Source: Sulfurovum sp.
GTDB taxonomy: Bacteria > Campylobacterota > Campylobacteria > Campylobacterales > Sulfurovaceae
DNA length: 43,080 bases
Reading direction: 5' to 3'
Assembly (NCBI GenBank): GCA_026996325.1
Contig: JALWLU010000118.1
Location: forward strand, 1 to 43,080
In this document: positions 8,699 through 15,340 of the stretch, in pieces
How the letters are laid out: each line of letters opens with the position of its first letter
Numbering within the stretch: position 1 is the stretch's first letter
Notes under the pieces: generated by a model
Databases searched by the model: none
Seen by the model: the letters and a program-made list of their open reading frames with translations, nothing else
What the model was told of the DNA's origin: nothing
Position numbers and translations under genes: made by a program

Positions 8699-8720
8699 GG
8701 AGTTCAGCTAGCTGAACTCC
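8699..8720. repeat. Perfect 22-bp palindrome at the priA 3' end
   Basis: The last codons of priA (GAG TTC AGC TAG) are followed at once by their own inverted copy, giving a perfect palindrome centred on the TAG stop. It then runs into heptamer-type sequence. It could act as a stem in the mRNA but has no U-run of a classic terminator. Confidence 0.8.
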
Positions 8721-10549
8721 ACCGGGTCCATATCCACCTCTATCTCCCGACAGTCGACGGCATGCAGAGCCCTAAGCAGCGGCAAGCGTTTTTTGGCACG
8801 CAGTAGAATGGTAAAACGGTACTTGTTTGCTATGCGCTCCACGGGTGCCTTGCCGTGACCAACGATCTCCACCTCATCAAAGGCTTTGAGTTTCGTCACC
8901 GTATCGAGTGTGATCTTCGAGGCTTTGGCTTCATCTTTATGGGCGATGAGAATGCGTGCCAGTGACACGAAAGGCGGATACTCCGCGATCTCCAGAAAGA
9001 GTAGCTCATCTCTCAAAAACTGTTCGTAGTCTCCAAGATAGGGTTCAAACTGCGTAGGGTCAGCGGTCTGGATGAGTACTTCCGCCTCCTTTGCACGTCC
9101 GCTTCGTCCGGCAATTTGAAAGAGTAGGCTCATCGCACGCTCCCTGGAGCGGTAGTCCGCCATTCCCATGATGTGGTCAAGCCCCATGATGACCGCCAGG
9201 GTAATATTGGGGTAGTCGTGCCCCTTGCTTAGCATCTGGGTTCCCAGCAGCAGGTGGCTCTCGCCGCTCTCGAAGCGTCTGAGTGCCTTGACCAGCTTGT
9301 TTGCTGTTGTGATGCTGTCACGGTCGAACTGCTCTATTTTGATGCCTTCTATCGCTTCCTGGATGACCTCCATAGCCTCCTGCGTACCGATACGCTCGCT
9401 CGAAAGCGGTGTATGGCCGCAGTGGGTACAGCTCTCGCGTATCGCTTCAGTGAAGTTACAGTAGTGACATTTGAGGTGTCGTCTTTTGCGGTGCAGTGCC
9501 ATCCCCACCGAACAGTAGGGACAGGTATGCGTCTTACCGCAATTCTGGCAGTAGAGATATTTGAAGTTGCCGCGTGTTGGCAGAAAGAGCAGCGACTGGC
9601 CGCCCTCTTCATAGTGCTCTCTCAGTGCATAGATGATGGGAGCGCTAATGCCGTCGCCTGGAATGAAGCGGTAGCGCTTCTTTGTCTGTACATAGGGCTT
9701 CGGAAGTTTTACCACGTCATATTTGTGATAACTGGTCGTAGAGGGTGTCGCCGAAGCAAGTACCACCTTCGCTCCCAGTTTCTGCCCCATCAGCACTGCA
9801 ACATCTCTGGCATGATAGCGCGGTCTGGTATGCGCCTTGTAGCTGTCGTCATGCTCCTCGTCGACAATAATCAGTCCTACATCACGCAGTGGCACGAAAA
9901 GTGCCGAACGCGCCCCGGCGACAATGCGCACCCTCCCCGACTCGATCCCCTCGAGTATCTCCTCTTTTCTCTTCTTCGTGATCTTCGAGTGCCACATCGC
10001 CACCGCATTACCGAAATAGACCTTCAGCCGCTTCTCCATCTGCGGTGTAAGCGAAATCTCCGGCATCAGAAAGATCACCGTCTTCCCCTCCTCCAGCACT
10101 TTCGCCATCAAGGCAATGAATATCTCCGTCTTCCCCGCACCCGTCACCCCAAAAAGCAGTGCTTTCTCTTTTCGAAGAAGCGCTTCATAAGCTCCCTGCT
10201 GCGCAGTGGACAATTCAGGTCTCTTCTCAACACTGAACGCTGAACGCTGAACACTTTGTTCATTCCTGTACGGAATAAACAACCCAATCGCCTCGCCAAA
10301 AGAGGAAAAGTAGTATTCCGAAATGAACTTTGCCGTTTCCGTCTGTACTGTAGAATAGAATATACCGGTAAAAGAGAGAATGGCTTCGGTTTGAAATGAA
10401 GGTTTTTCCGTTCTGTAGAGTATCACCGCCTCTTTGGAACTATTTTTCAAAGGCACCGATACAACGCTGCCTCTCTCCAGTTCTATCTCGCTGTGATACG
10501 TAAGACAAGGCGCACTGGACCTTGTCAAAGAAACGGTGTAGAAGTACAC
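8708..10549 (-). CDS. priA: Primosomal protein N' (replication restart helicase PriA)
   Basis: 613 residues. Walker A is FGVTGAGKTEI and the DEAH-type Walker B is IIVDEEHDDSY. A zinc-binding stretch has four CxxC pairs (YCQNCGK, CPYC, CHYC, CTHC). LLGTQMLSKGHDYPN and QIAGRSGRA are the later helicase motifs. It is shorter than the E. coli enzyme (about 730), as usual in Campylobacterota. It reloads the replisome at stalled forks. The start is GTG at 10549, directly abutting the TAA of the upstream pilin-like gene, so translation is probably coupled. The 3' end forms a 22-bp palindrome. Confidence 0.95.
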   Translation of the reverse strand: MYFYTVSLTRSSAPCLTYHSEIELERGSVVSVPLKNSSKEAVILYRTEKPSFQTEAILSFTGIFYSTVQTETAKFISEYYFSSFGEAIGLFIPYRNEQSVQRSAFSVEKRPELSTAQQGAYEALLRKEKALLFGVTGAGKTEIFIALMAKVLEEGKTVIFLMPEISLTPQMEKRLKVYFGNAVAMWHSKITKKRKEEILEGIESGRVRIVAGARSALFVPLRDVGLIIVDEEHDDSYKAHTRPRYHARDVAVLMGQKLGAKVVLASATPSTTSYHKYDVVKLPKPYVQTKKRYRFIPGDGISAPIIYALREHYEEGGQSLLFLPTRGNFKYLYCQNCGKTHTCPYCSVGMALHRKRRHLKCHYCNFTEAIRESCTHCGHTPLSSERIGTQEAMEVIQEAIEGIKIEQFDRDSITTANKLVKALRRFESGESHLLLGTQMLSKGHDYPNITLAVIMGLDHIMGMADYRSRERAMSLLFQIAGRSGRAKEAEVLIQTADPTQFEPYLGDYEQFLRDELLFLEIAEYPPFVSLARILIAHKDEAKASKITLDTVTKLKAFDEVEIVGHGKAPVERIANKYRFTILLRAKKRLPLLRALHAVDCREIEVDMDPVEFS

Positions 10550-11023
10550 TTAGTTGGTCAAAAGCAGGCAGTTTGCACTTGTAGGGTTTTTACAGGTAAA
10601 GCGGCTTTTGGTCAGGTTGAAGTCGACATTGTTTCCATCGGGCAGAACAAAACTGTAGGTGGGGCCTGCTGTCACCTTCCAGCACTCGGTCGTCTTCCCG
10701 AGCGTTGTACAGGTATATACCGGTGTCTCAAGGACACTTGCACTATTTCCGTCCTTATCCGGGTTGAACTTGTCAAATGCGGCACTGCTGTTATTGTAGT
10801 TAAGCTGGGTGATCGCGGTAAAATCACCTCTCAGTATGCGTTTCTGCCTCTCTGTATTGACAGAGCTTCTAACCGCTGAAACAACCGTCCGGGCCTTTGT
10901 TATGACCGCATCGTCACGTGTTGCCGCAAGCTTTGGTACAGCCACAGCTGCCAGAATTCCGATAACGACAATTACAAAAACCAATTCGATCATCGTAAAA
11001 GCTTTTCTATGGAGTTTGGTCAT
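10550..11023 (-). CDS. Type IV pilin-like (pseudopilin) protein 1
   Basis: 157 residues with a class III prepilin leader, MTKLHRKA followed by FTMIELVFVIVVIGILAAVAVPKL. The residue before the cleavage site is Ala rather than the usual Gly; Glu5 of the mature protein is present. The globular part ends with a Cys pair (CKNPTSANC). It would be processed by a prepilin peptidase and assembled by a type II secretion or type IV pilus machine, none of which is in the window. The ATG has AAGGGG upstream. First in the tandem to lie next to priA, with abutting stop and start. Confidence 0.85.
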   Translation of the reverse strand: MTKLHRKAFTMIELVFVIVVIGILAAVAVPKLAATRDDAVITKARTVVSAVRSSVNTERQKRILRGDFTAITQLNYNNSSAAFDKFNPDKDGNSASVLETPVYTCTTLGKTTECWKVTAGPTYSFVLPDGNNVDFNLTKSRFTCKNPTSANCLLLTN

Positions 11024-11069
11024 TTATAGCCCCTTTTTATAAAATTATAGCGTAAATTGGAATAAAACA

Positions 11070-11453
11070 CTAAAAAACAGTATGTCTATCCCCAAAGGAG
11101 TGATTTCCATCCAACTTTTGCTTTTCCGCAACCTCTCTTGCTCTGATACAATAGGGGTCTGTTGCACTCGAACCTGTCACTGTAATAGTACCATTGCCAT
11201 CGTTCGTGCTTGCCACCTGGAAACAGTCCAGATGCTTACATGCAACAATCGTATCCGCAGCTGTAGCTGAAAGCTCTCCCGTAGCTGTATACTTTCCGCC
11301 CAATACCGATATGCAGGTTGAAAGGTTTGTCACCTCTTCTGCAACCTTCGCATCATCACGTGTAGCGGAGAGTTTGGGAATGGCAACTGCTGCTAAAATA
11401 CCAATAATTACGATAACAAATATTAATTCTATCATTGTAAATGCTTGTCTCAT
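11070..11453 (-). CDS. Type IV pilin-like (pseudopilin) protein 2
   Basis: 127 residues from the ATG at 11453 (MRQA, then FTMIELIFVIVIIGILAAVA). The frame is open up to 11648, but those extra 65 codons do not look like protein and the pilin leader must be at the N terminus, so the shorter start is right. Cys residues in CISVL, CKHLDCFQV and YCIR could form disulfides. Ala occupies the position before the cleavage site. It is a paralogue of the genes on either side; the leader and first helix are nearly identical while the globular parts differ. Confidence 0.85.
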   Translation of the reverse strand: MRQAFTMIELIFVIVIIGILAAVAIPKLSATRDDAKVAEEVTNLSTCISVLGGKYTATGELSATAADTIVACKHLDCFQVASTNDGNGTITVTGSSATDPYCIRAREVAEKQKLDGNHSFGDRHTVF

Positions 11454-11556
11454 TATAGGTCTCTTTGATATGTATAAAAAAGGAAGGAAAGGACATACCG
11501 CCTCCCTGATGGTCAGGAAGGTCACAGGTATGTCTGCTCTATAGAAGAAGATCAGA

Positions 11557-11961
11557 TTAGAAAGTAACTTTCTGCCCACCAAACTCGTGAACAAGTCCAC
11601 TACTGTTAGAGAGGTTTTGCTCAAGTGCCTGTGTCTGTGCATTCGCACACCACGTTTCTGTGTTTGATGTTACATCTGTTACAGTAACGTTTCCATCGTT
11701 GTTAGTCCCGATAGCAACAGTAAAACATCCTTCATTTGCTACAGCGTTACATGATGCTGTGTTGTTGTCCTCGACACCTCTACCTGTGTAGGCTGCACCG
11801 ATATCAGAGATACATGTTGCAAGGTTGTGTACTGCTTTTACCTGCTTTGCGTCATCTCTTGTTGCTGCCAGTTTTGGAATGGCAACCGCTGCCAGAATAC
11901 CGATAATTACGATAACAAAGATCAATTCGATCATTGTAAATCCGCCTCTCATGTTAGTCAT
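11557..11961 (-). CDS. Type IV pilin-like (pseudopilin) protein 3
   Basis: 134 residues from the ATG at 11961, chosen because GGAG sits 6 bases upstream; an ATG at 11952 is a second choice. Leader MTNMRGG then FTMIELIFVIVIIGILAAVA, with the canonical Gly before the cut. The globular domain has CISDIG, SCNAVANEGCFTVA and ETWCANAQ, a Cys pattern shared with pilin 2. This is the first gene of the three-pilin run and likely the best expressed. The 101-base gap to the next gene (12063) is AT-rich and holds a plausible promoter but no gene. Confidence 0.88.
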   Translation of the reverse strand: MTNMRGGFTMIELIFVIVIIGILAAVAIPKLAATRDDAKQVKAVHNLATCISDIGAAYTGRGVEDNNTASCNAVANEGCFTVAIGTNNDGNVTVTDVTSNTETWCANAQTQALEQNLSNSSGLVHEFGGQKVTF

Positions 11962-12062
11962 GATTAACTCCTGAATATAAAATAGTACCAATTCAATAAT
12001 TGGTCTACTCTAATTTTAGACTTGTTTGCCTTAAAAAGAAATAAATTAAAATTTCTTATCTT

Positions 12063-12284
12063 TTAAAGGCCGTCAAGTGTTTCAATAAGAAGTTCTATCT
12101 CATTCTCGTAGCTGGTCGCCTGCTTGGCAAGGCGTAGGTAGGCTTTGAGCAGTTTGTCGGGTGGGTTGTCGGTATGCAGGTTCACCCCCGCGTCGGCAAG
12201 GTCTCTGTTCACGAAATCGGCGAACGCATCGTCAAGTTTGATATTGTAGCGTTTTCCCGATATGGTCAGTCCAACAGTTTTCAC
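12063..12284 (-). CDS. Small conserved protein, possibly ZapA-like
   Basis: 73 residues (LTISGKRYNIKLDDAFADFV near the N terminus, then a helical tail). The beta-strand start with G..Y.IK followed by a long helix recalls ZapA, the FtsZ-ring stabiliser, but it is shorter and the match is only by pattern. The start is GTG at 12284 with AAGGAG six bases upstream, the ribosome site lying in a small CTCC/GGAG hairpin. It follows a short coiled-coil gene on the same strand. Confidence 0.6.
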   Translation of the reverse strand: MKTVGLTISGKRYNIKLDDAFADFVNRDLADAGVNLHTDNPPDKLLKAYLRLAKQATSYENEIELLIETLDGL

Positions 12285-12301
12285 GATTACTCCTTTGGAG
12301 G

Positions 12302-12370
12302 TAAAATTAAAAATTAAAAGGGAAAAATGAAAACCGCATCCTCTTAATTTTTAATTGTTAACTTTTAATT
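12302..12370. repeat. Small inverted pair of attaaaa-type heptamer arrays
   Basis: Forward units with TTA at 12307 and 12314, then after a spacer of about 20 bases reverse units with TAA at 12345, 12352, 12359 and 12366, all exactly 7 apart. It fills the gap between the two small genes at 12063 and 12374. Confidence 0.7.
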
Positions 12371-12373
12371 CCC

Positions 12374-12592
12374 TCAGGCAAGCAGCGACTCTACCTGTGC
12401 GATGATCTTCTCTATCTCCGCGTCTTTCTCGTCCAGTTCGCGGCGCAGTGCTTCGATCTGCTGCTCTTTTTCGCTCTGTGATCCCGAAACACTCAAAAGC
12501 TCATTTCTAAGCTGTTCATTCTCATGTTTGATCTTCTCGTAATCGATCTTAAGCTGGGTAATCTTCTCTTGTAGTCTCTGCAACGCACTCAT
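12374..12592 (-). CDS. Short coiled-coil protein, possibly ZapB-like
   Basis: 72 residues, charged and heptad-patterned throughout (LQRLQEKITQLKIDYEKIKH and REELDEKDAEIEKIIAQVE-like segments, here RRELDEKDAEIEKIIAQVES). Size and form are like ZapB, a coiled-coil FtsZ-ring protein, and it pairs with a possible ZapA-like gene next door, but coiled coils of this kind are easily confused. The ATG at 12592 is preceded by a hairpin with stem AAAAAA/TTTTTT and loop CGGAG, so the ribosome site is displayed in the loop. Confidence 0.6.
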   Translation of the reverse strand: MSALQRLQEKITQLKIDYEKIKHENEQLRNELLSVSGSQSEKEQQIEALRRELDEKDAEIEKIIAQVESLLA

Positions 12593-12665
12593 AAAAAACT
12601 CCGTTTTTTGAAATTAAAAATTAAAAGGTAAAAATTAAATTCCTACACCAATTTAATTGTTTTGG

Positions 12666-12671
12666 TATAAT
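12666..12671 (+). promoter_or_regulatory. -10 element upstream of the second S23-type gene
   Basis: Perfect TATAAT in TTGGTATAATAGCG, 73 bases before the ATG at 12744 and between two heptamer arrays. It could drive the S23-type gene and uvrB together. Confidence 0.45.
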
Positions 12672-12743
12672 AGCGTAAGAATTAAAAGGTAAAAATTAAA
12701 AATTAAAAATTTTGGGTATTGGGTACAAGTGTAGAGAATTTTT

Positions 12744-13103
12744 ATGCGCAAAGAAAACATTCTTTATAATAAAAGTTATGCATTTGCCATACGGACAGTC
12801 AACCTCTCTCGATACTTGAACGATGAAAAGCGAGAATTTATACTCAGTAAACAGATTTTACGTTCCGGTACTGCCATCTGTGCACTTATTAGCGAAGCGG
12901 AGTTTGCACAGTCCGATGCTGACTTTATCAACAAACTGATGATAGGCCTCAAAGAAGCTAACGAAACAAAGTACTGGATCAACCTGCTTCATGATACCAA
13001 CTATCTTTCAAGCAGTATGCATGAAAGTCTTATTGGAGATATCAAAGAGATCATACGCCTGCTTGTCAGCATCGTCAAAAAACTAAAAAGCAAAGTTTCA
13101 TAG
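12744..13103 (+). CDS. S23-type four-helix-bundle protein (copy 2)
   Basis: 119 residues with the family block EFILSKQILRSGTAICALIS and ADFINKLMIGLKEANETKYW. It is clearly homologous to the copy at 8190 over the full length, including LLHDT near residue 90. Known relatives are 23S rRNA intervening-sequence proteins and Avd; function unknown. It is bracketed by inverted attaaaa-type heptamers and lies 55 bases upstream of uvrB on the same strand, as copy 1 lies upstream of ispG. The start is preceded by GTGTAGAGAAT, similar to the site before the leader frames at dnaB and ppk. Confidence 0.85.
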   Translation: MRKENILYNKSYAFAIRTVNLSRYLNDEKREFILSKQILRSGTAICALISEAEFAQSDADFINKLMIGLKEANETKYWINLLHDTNYLSSSMHESLIGDIKEIIRLLVSIVKKLKSKVS

Positions 13104-13158
13104 AAGTCCTTTTCCCTTTTAATTTTTAACTTTTAATTTATTTTACGAAGGAAAAATA

Positions 13159-15132
13159 TTGGCCAACTTTCAAGTAAAAAGCAGTTACGCTCCCGCCGGT
13201 GACCAACCCACAGCTATTGCGTCGCTTGCAGACTCCATCAAGAAGGGCAACCGCTACCAGACGCTGCTGGGGGTGACGGGATCAGGGAAGACCTACACGA
13301 TGGCAAAGGTGATCGAAAAGACCAGGAAGCCGACACTCATCATGACGCACAACAAGACGCTTGCTGCACAGCTCTACAGTGAGTTCAAAGCCTTCTTTCC
13401 CAACAACCATGTCGAGTATTTCATCAGCTACTACGACTACTATCAGCCCGAAGCCTACCTGCCACGGCAGGATCTCTTCATTGAAAAGGACAGCTCCATC
13501 AATCAGGAGCTTGAACGCCTCAGGCTAAGCACCACCGCCAGTCTGCTCAGCCACGACGATGTCATTGTCATCGCCTCGGTTTCGGCAAACTACGGTCTGG
13601 GAAGCCCGGAAGACTACCGCTCCATTGTCCAGAAGCTTTCCGTAGGCGAAGAGTACAACCAAAAAGAGCTGCTGCTGCGGCTTGTTGATATGGGGTACAA
13701 GCGAAACGACGAGTTCTTCGACATCGGGAACTTCCGTGTCAGCGGCGAAGTCATAGACATCTACCCAGCATACTCGGACGAGTTTGCCGTGCGTATTGAG
13801 TTTTTCGGCGACGAGATAGAGGATATCTACACCTTCAACTCACTGACCGGAGAGAAAGAGAAGCATATGGATGAGGTGACCATCTACGCCGCCAACCAGT
13901 TCGTGGTAGGCAAAGAGAAGCTTGCACGTGCCATCAAGAGCATCGAAGAGGAGCTCGATGAGCGACTTGCCTTTTTCGAGCGTGAAGGGCGAATGGTGGA
14001 GTACAACCGCCTCAAGCAGCGTACCGAGTTCGACCTCGAGATGCTTGAAGCCACCGGCATGTGCAAGGGTATCGAGAACTACTCACGGCATCTGACAGGC
14101 AAAAAGCCCGGAGAGACCCCCTACTCGATGATGGACTACTTTGAGGTGATGCATGACGACTACCTTGTCATCGTGGATGAATCTCACGTCTCACTGCCGC
14201 AATTTCGGGGAATGTATGCCGGTGACCGCAGCCGCAAAGAGGTGCTGGTCGAACACGGGTTCAGACTGCCAAGCGCACTGGACAACCGTCCGCTCAAATT
14301 TGACGAGTACATCAACAAGGCGCCCCACTACCTCTTTGTCTCCGCCACCCCTGCCCAGCTCGAGCTTGACCTCTCCGCCACTGTTGCCGAGCAGGTTGTC
14401 AGACCCACCGGACTGCTTGACCCTGAGATCGAAGTCATTGATTCGACCTATCAGGTGGAGAACCTGCATGACCGCATGAAACCGGTTATAGCACGTGGGG
14501 AACGGGTGCTTGTCACAGTGTTGACAAAAAAGATGGCGGAGGAGTTGACAACCTACTACAACGACCTTGGGCTTAAGTGTAAATATATGCACTCTGATCT
14601 TGACGCCATCGAGCGTAACCAGATCATCCGCTCTTTACGGCTTGGGGAGTTCGACATTCTGGTGGGGATCAACCTGCTAAGAGAGGGGCTTGACCTGCCC
14701 GAAGTCAGCCTTGTGGCGATTTTGGATGCGGACAAAGAGGGCTTTTTGCGTTCTGAAACGGCACTTATCCAGACTGCCGGACGTGCCGCACGTAACGCCA
14801 ACGGCAAGGTACTGATGTATGCCAAAAAGATGACCGACTCGATGAAAGCGACCATCGAGATCACCCAGGCAAGAAGAGAAAAACAGATCGCCTACAACAA
14901 GAAGCACGGCATCACCCCAAAAACCACCATCCGCGAACTCGACACCAATCTCAAAGTCGAAGACGGCGGCGAGCTCTACAACAAACGCTCCAAACTCGAC
15001 AAAATGCCCAAAGCCGAACGCCAGCAGCTTGTCAAAGAGCTCAAAGCAAAGATGCTTGCAGCAGCGAAGAATCTGGAATTCGAAGAGGCGGCAAGATTGC
15101 GGGATGAGATAGCGAAGATAAAAAAACTATAG
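13159..15132 (+). CDS. uvrB: Excinuclease ABC subunit B
   Basis: 657 residues, full length for UvrB. Walker [10 protein letters not shown] near residue 40, the damage-sensing beta-hairpin [11 protein letters not shown] near 96, helicase motifs ([35 protein letters not shown]) and a C-terminal UVR motif ([20 protein letters not shown]) that binds UvrC. It verifies lesions in nucleotide excision repair. The start is TTG at 13159 with AAGGA in a hairpin loop upstream. It follows the S23-type gene and is followed by a heptamer element. Confidence 0.97.
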   Translation: MANFQVKSSYAPAGDQPTAIASLADSIKKGNRYQTLLGVTGSGKTYTMAKVIEKTRKPTLIMTHNKTLAAQLYSEFKAFFPNNHVEYFISYYDYYQPEAYLPRQDLFIEKDSSINQELERLRLSTTASLLSHDDVIVIASVSANYGLGSPEDYRSIVQKLSVGEEYNQKELLLRLVDMGYKRNDEFFDIGNFRVSGEVIDIYPAYSDEFAVRIEFFGDEIEDIYTFNSLTGEKEKHMDEVTIYAANQFVVGKEKLARAIKSIEEELDERLAFFEREGRMVEYNRLKQRTEFDLEMLEATGMCKGIENYSRHLTGKKPGETPYSMMDYFEVMHDDYLVIVDESHVSLPQFRGMYAGDRSRKEVLVEHGFRLPSALDNRPLKFDEYINKAPHYLFVSATPAQLELDLSATVAEQVVRPTGLLDPEIEVIDSTYQVENLHDRMKPVIARGERVLVTVLTKKMAEELTTYYNDLGLKCKYMHSDLDAIERNQIIRSLRLGEFDILVGINLLREGLDLPEVSLVAILDADKEGFLRSETALIQTAGRAARNANGKVLMYAKKMTDSMKATIEITQARREKQIAYNKKHGITPKTTIRELDTNLKVEDGGELYNKRSKLDKMPKAERQQLVKELKAKMLAAAKNLEFEEAARLRDEIAKIKKL

Positions 15133-15305
15133 AAAGCACGCGCTGCGTGCAGTTAAGAGTGAAGAGTGAATAATTTTGGTATGCTTTTCTTACGAAAAGC
15201 TTTTATTGATGAAGGATAGAGAATGTATTTACAATATTTCAATATAAGGGCATTGCAAAGCAATGCAACCCCCCACTCTTCACTCTTCACTCTTCACTCT
15301 TCACT
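15133..15305 (+). repeat. Heptamer-bounded intergenic element (uvrB-ppk gap)
   Basis: Right after the uvrB stop comes a GCACGC-GCT-GCGTGC hairpin (15137-15151), heptamers agttaag/agtgaag/agtgaat (15151-15172), TTTTGGTATGC with hairpin GCTTTTC/GAAAAGC, TTTTATTG, AAGGATAGAGA plus ATG (15223), hairpin GCATTGC-AAA-GCAATGC (15250-15266), AACC, then reverse heptamers (about 15273-15305). The plan matches the dnaB-ispG element almost part for part. Confidence 0.75.
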
Positions 15306-15336
15306 AAATCTACCATTTGGAGCACCCAAATGGTAG
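15223..15336 (+). CDS. Putative 37-codon leader frame overlapping ppk
   Basis: Starts ATG TAT TTA after AAGGATAGAGA, reads FNIRALQSNA through the GCATTGC hairpin, then the stop-free strand of the array, and stops at TAG (15334-15336), four bases past the first base of the ppk ATG. The equivalent frame before dnaB has FNIKALQSNA and the same ribosome site. It may couple translation to ppk by opening the start hairpin, or be a relic of an S23 gene. Confidence 0.35.
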   Translation: MYLQYFNIRALQSNATPHSSLFTLHSSLNLPFGAPKW

Positions 15337-15340
15337 ATTT
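15306..15340 (+). promoter_or_regulatory. 15-bp perfect hairpin burying the ppk start codon
   Basis: AAATCTACCATTTGG (15306-15320) pairs fully with 15326-15340, loop AGCAC. The ppk AUG at 15330 is inside the 3' arm, and the GGAG ribosome site spans the stem-loop edge. As RNA this should strongly limit initiation unless opened by a ribosome finishing the leader frame. Confidence 0.7.

Larger units (their letters stand above)
8104..8720 (-). mobile_element. Heptamer-bounded cassette carrying an S23-type gene (upstream of ispG)
   Basis: Read on the minus strand from the priA end: 22-bp palindrome (8699-8720), agtgaag heptamers (about 8650-8693), GTGGTATGCC with a CATGCGTTGCATG hairpin, more agtgaat heptamers (about 8596-8618), TATGGTATGC with hairpin GCTTTTC/GAAAAGC (about 8567-8590), TTTTATTG, the S23-type gene, hairpin AGCACAC-GAA-GTGTGCT (about 8162-8178), CCGAAAC, reverse-complement heptamers (8122-8153), then the TTTGGG/CCCAAA hairpin at the ispG start. 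The gene is thus bracketed by inverted heptamer arrays. No transposase is present, so mobility is an inference. Confidence 0.55.
12611..13140 (+). mobile_element. Heptamer-bounded cassette carrying an S23-type gene (upstream of uvrB)
   Basis: Forward attaaaa-type units at 12614-12641 and 12682-12709 (TTA or GTA every 7 bases), then TTTTGGGTATTGGG, the S23-type gene, and reverse units with TAA at 13120, 13127 and 13134. The order matches the cassette upstream of ispG, although the heptamer is different. It ends at the uvrB ribosome site, which lies in the loop of an ATTTT/AAAAT hairpin (13140-13157). Mobility is inferred. Confidence 0.5.

Noticed and set aside
9254-10243. Long open frame (329 codons) antisense to priA
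   Set aside because: Shadow of the priA coding strand; no ribosome site or recognisable domain. The same holds for antisense frames over ppk, fabF, gpmI, accA and the intein.
11454-11648. 65-codon extension of the second pilin-like gene
   Set aside because: A prepilin leader must be near the N terminus; the ATG at 11453 gives a proper four-residue leader.
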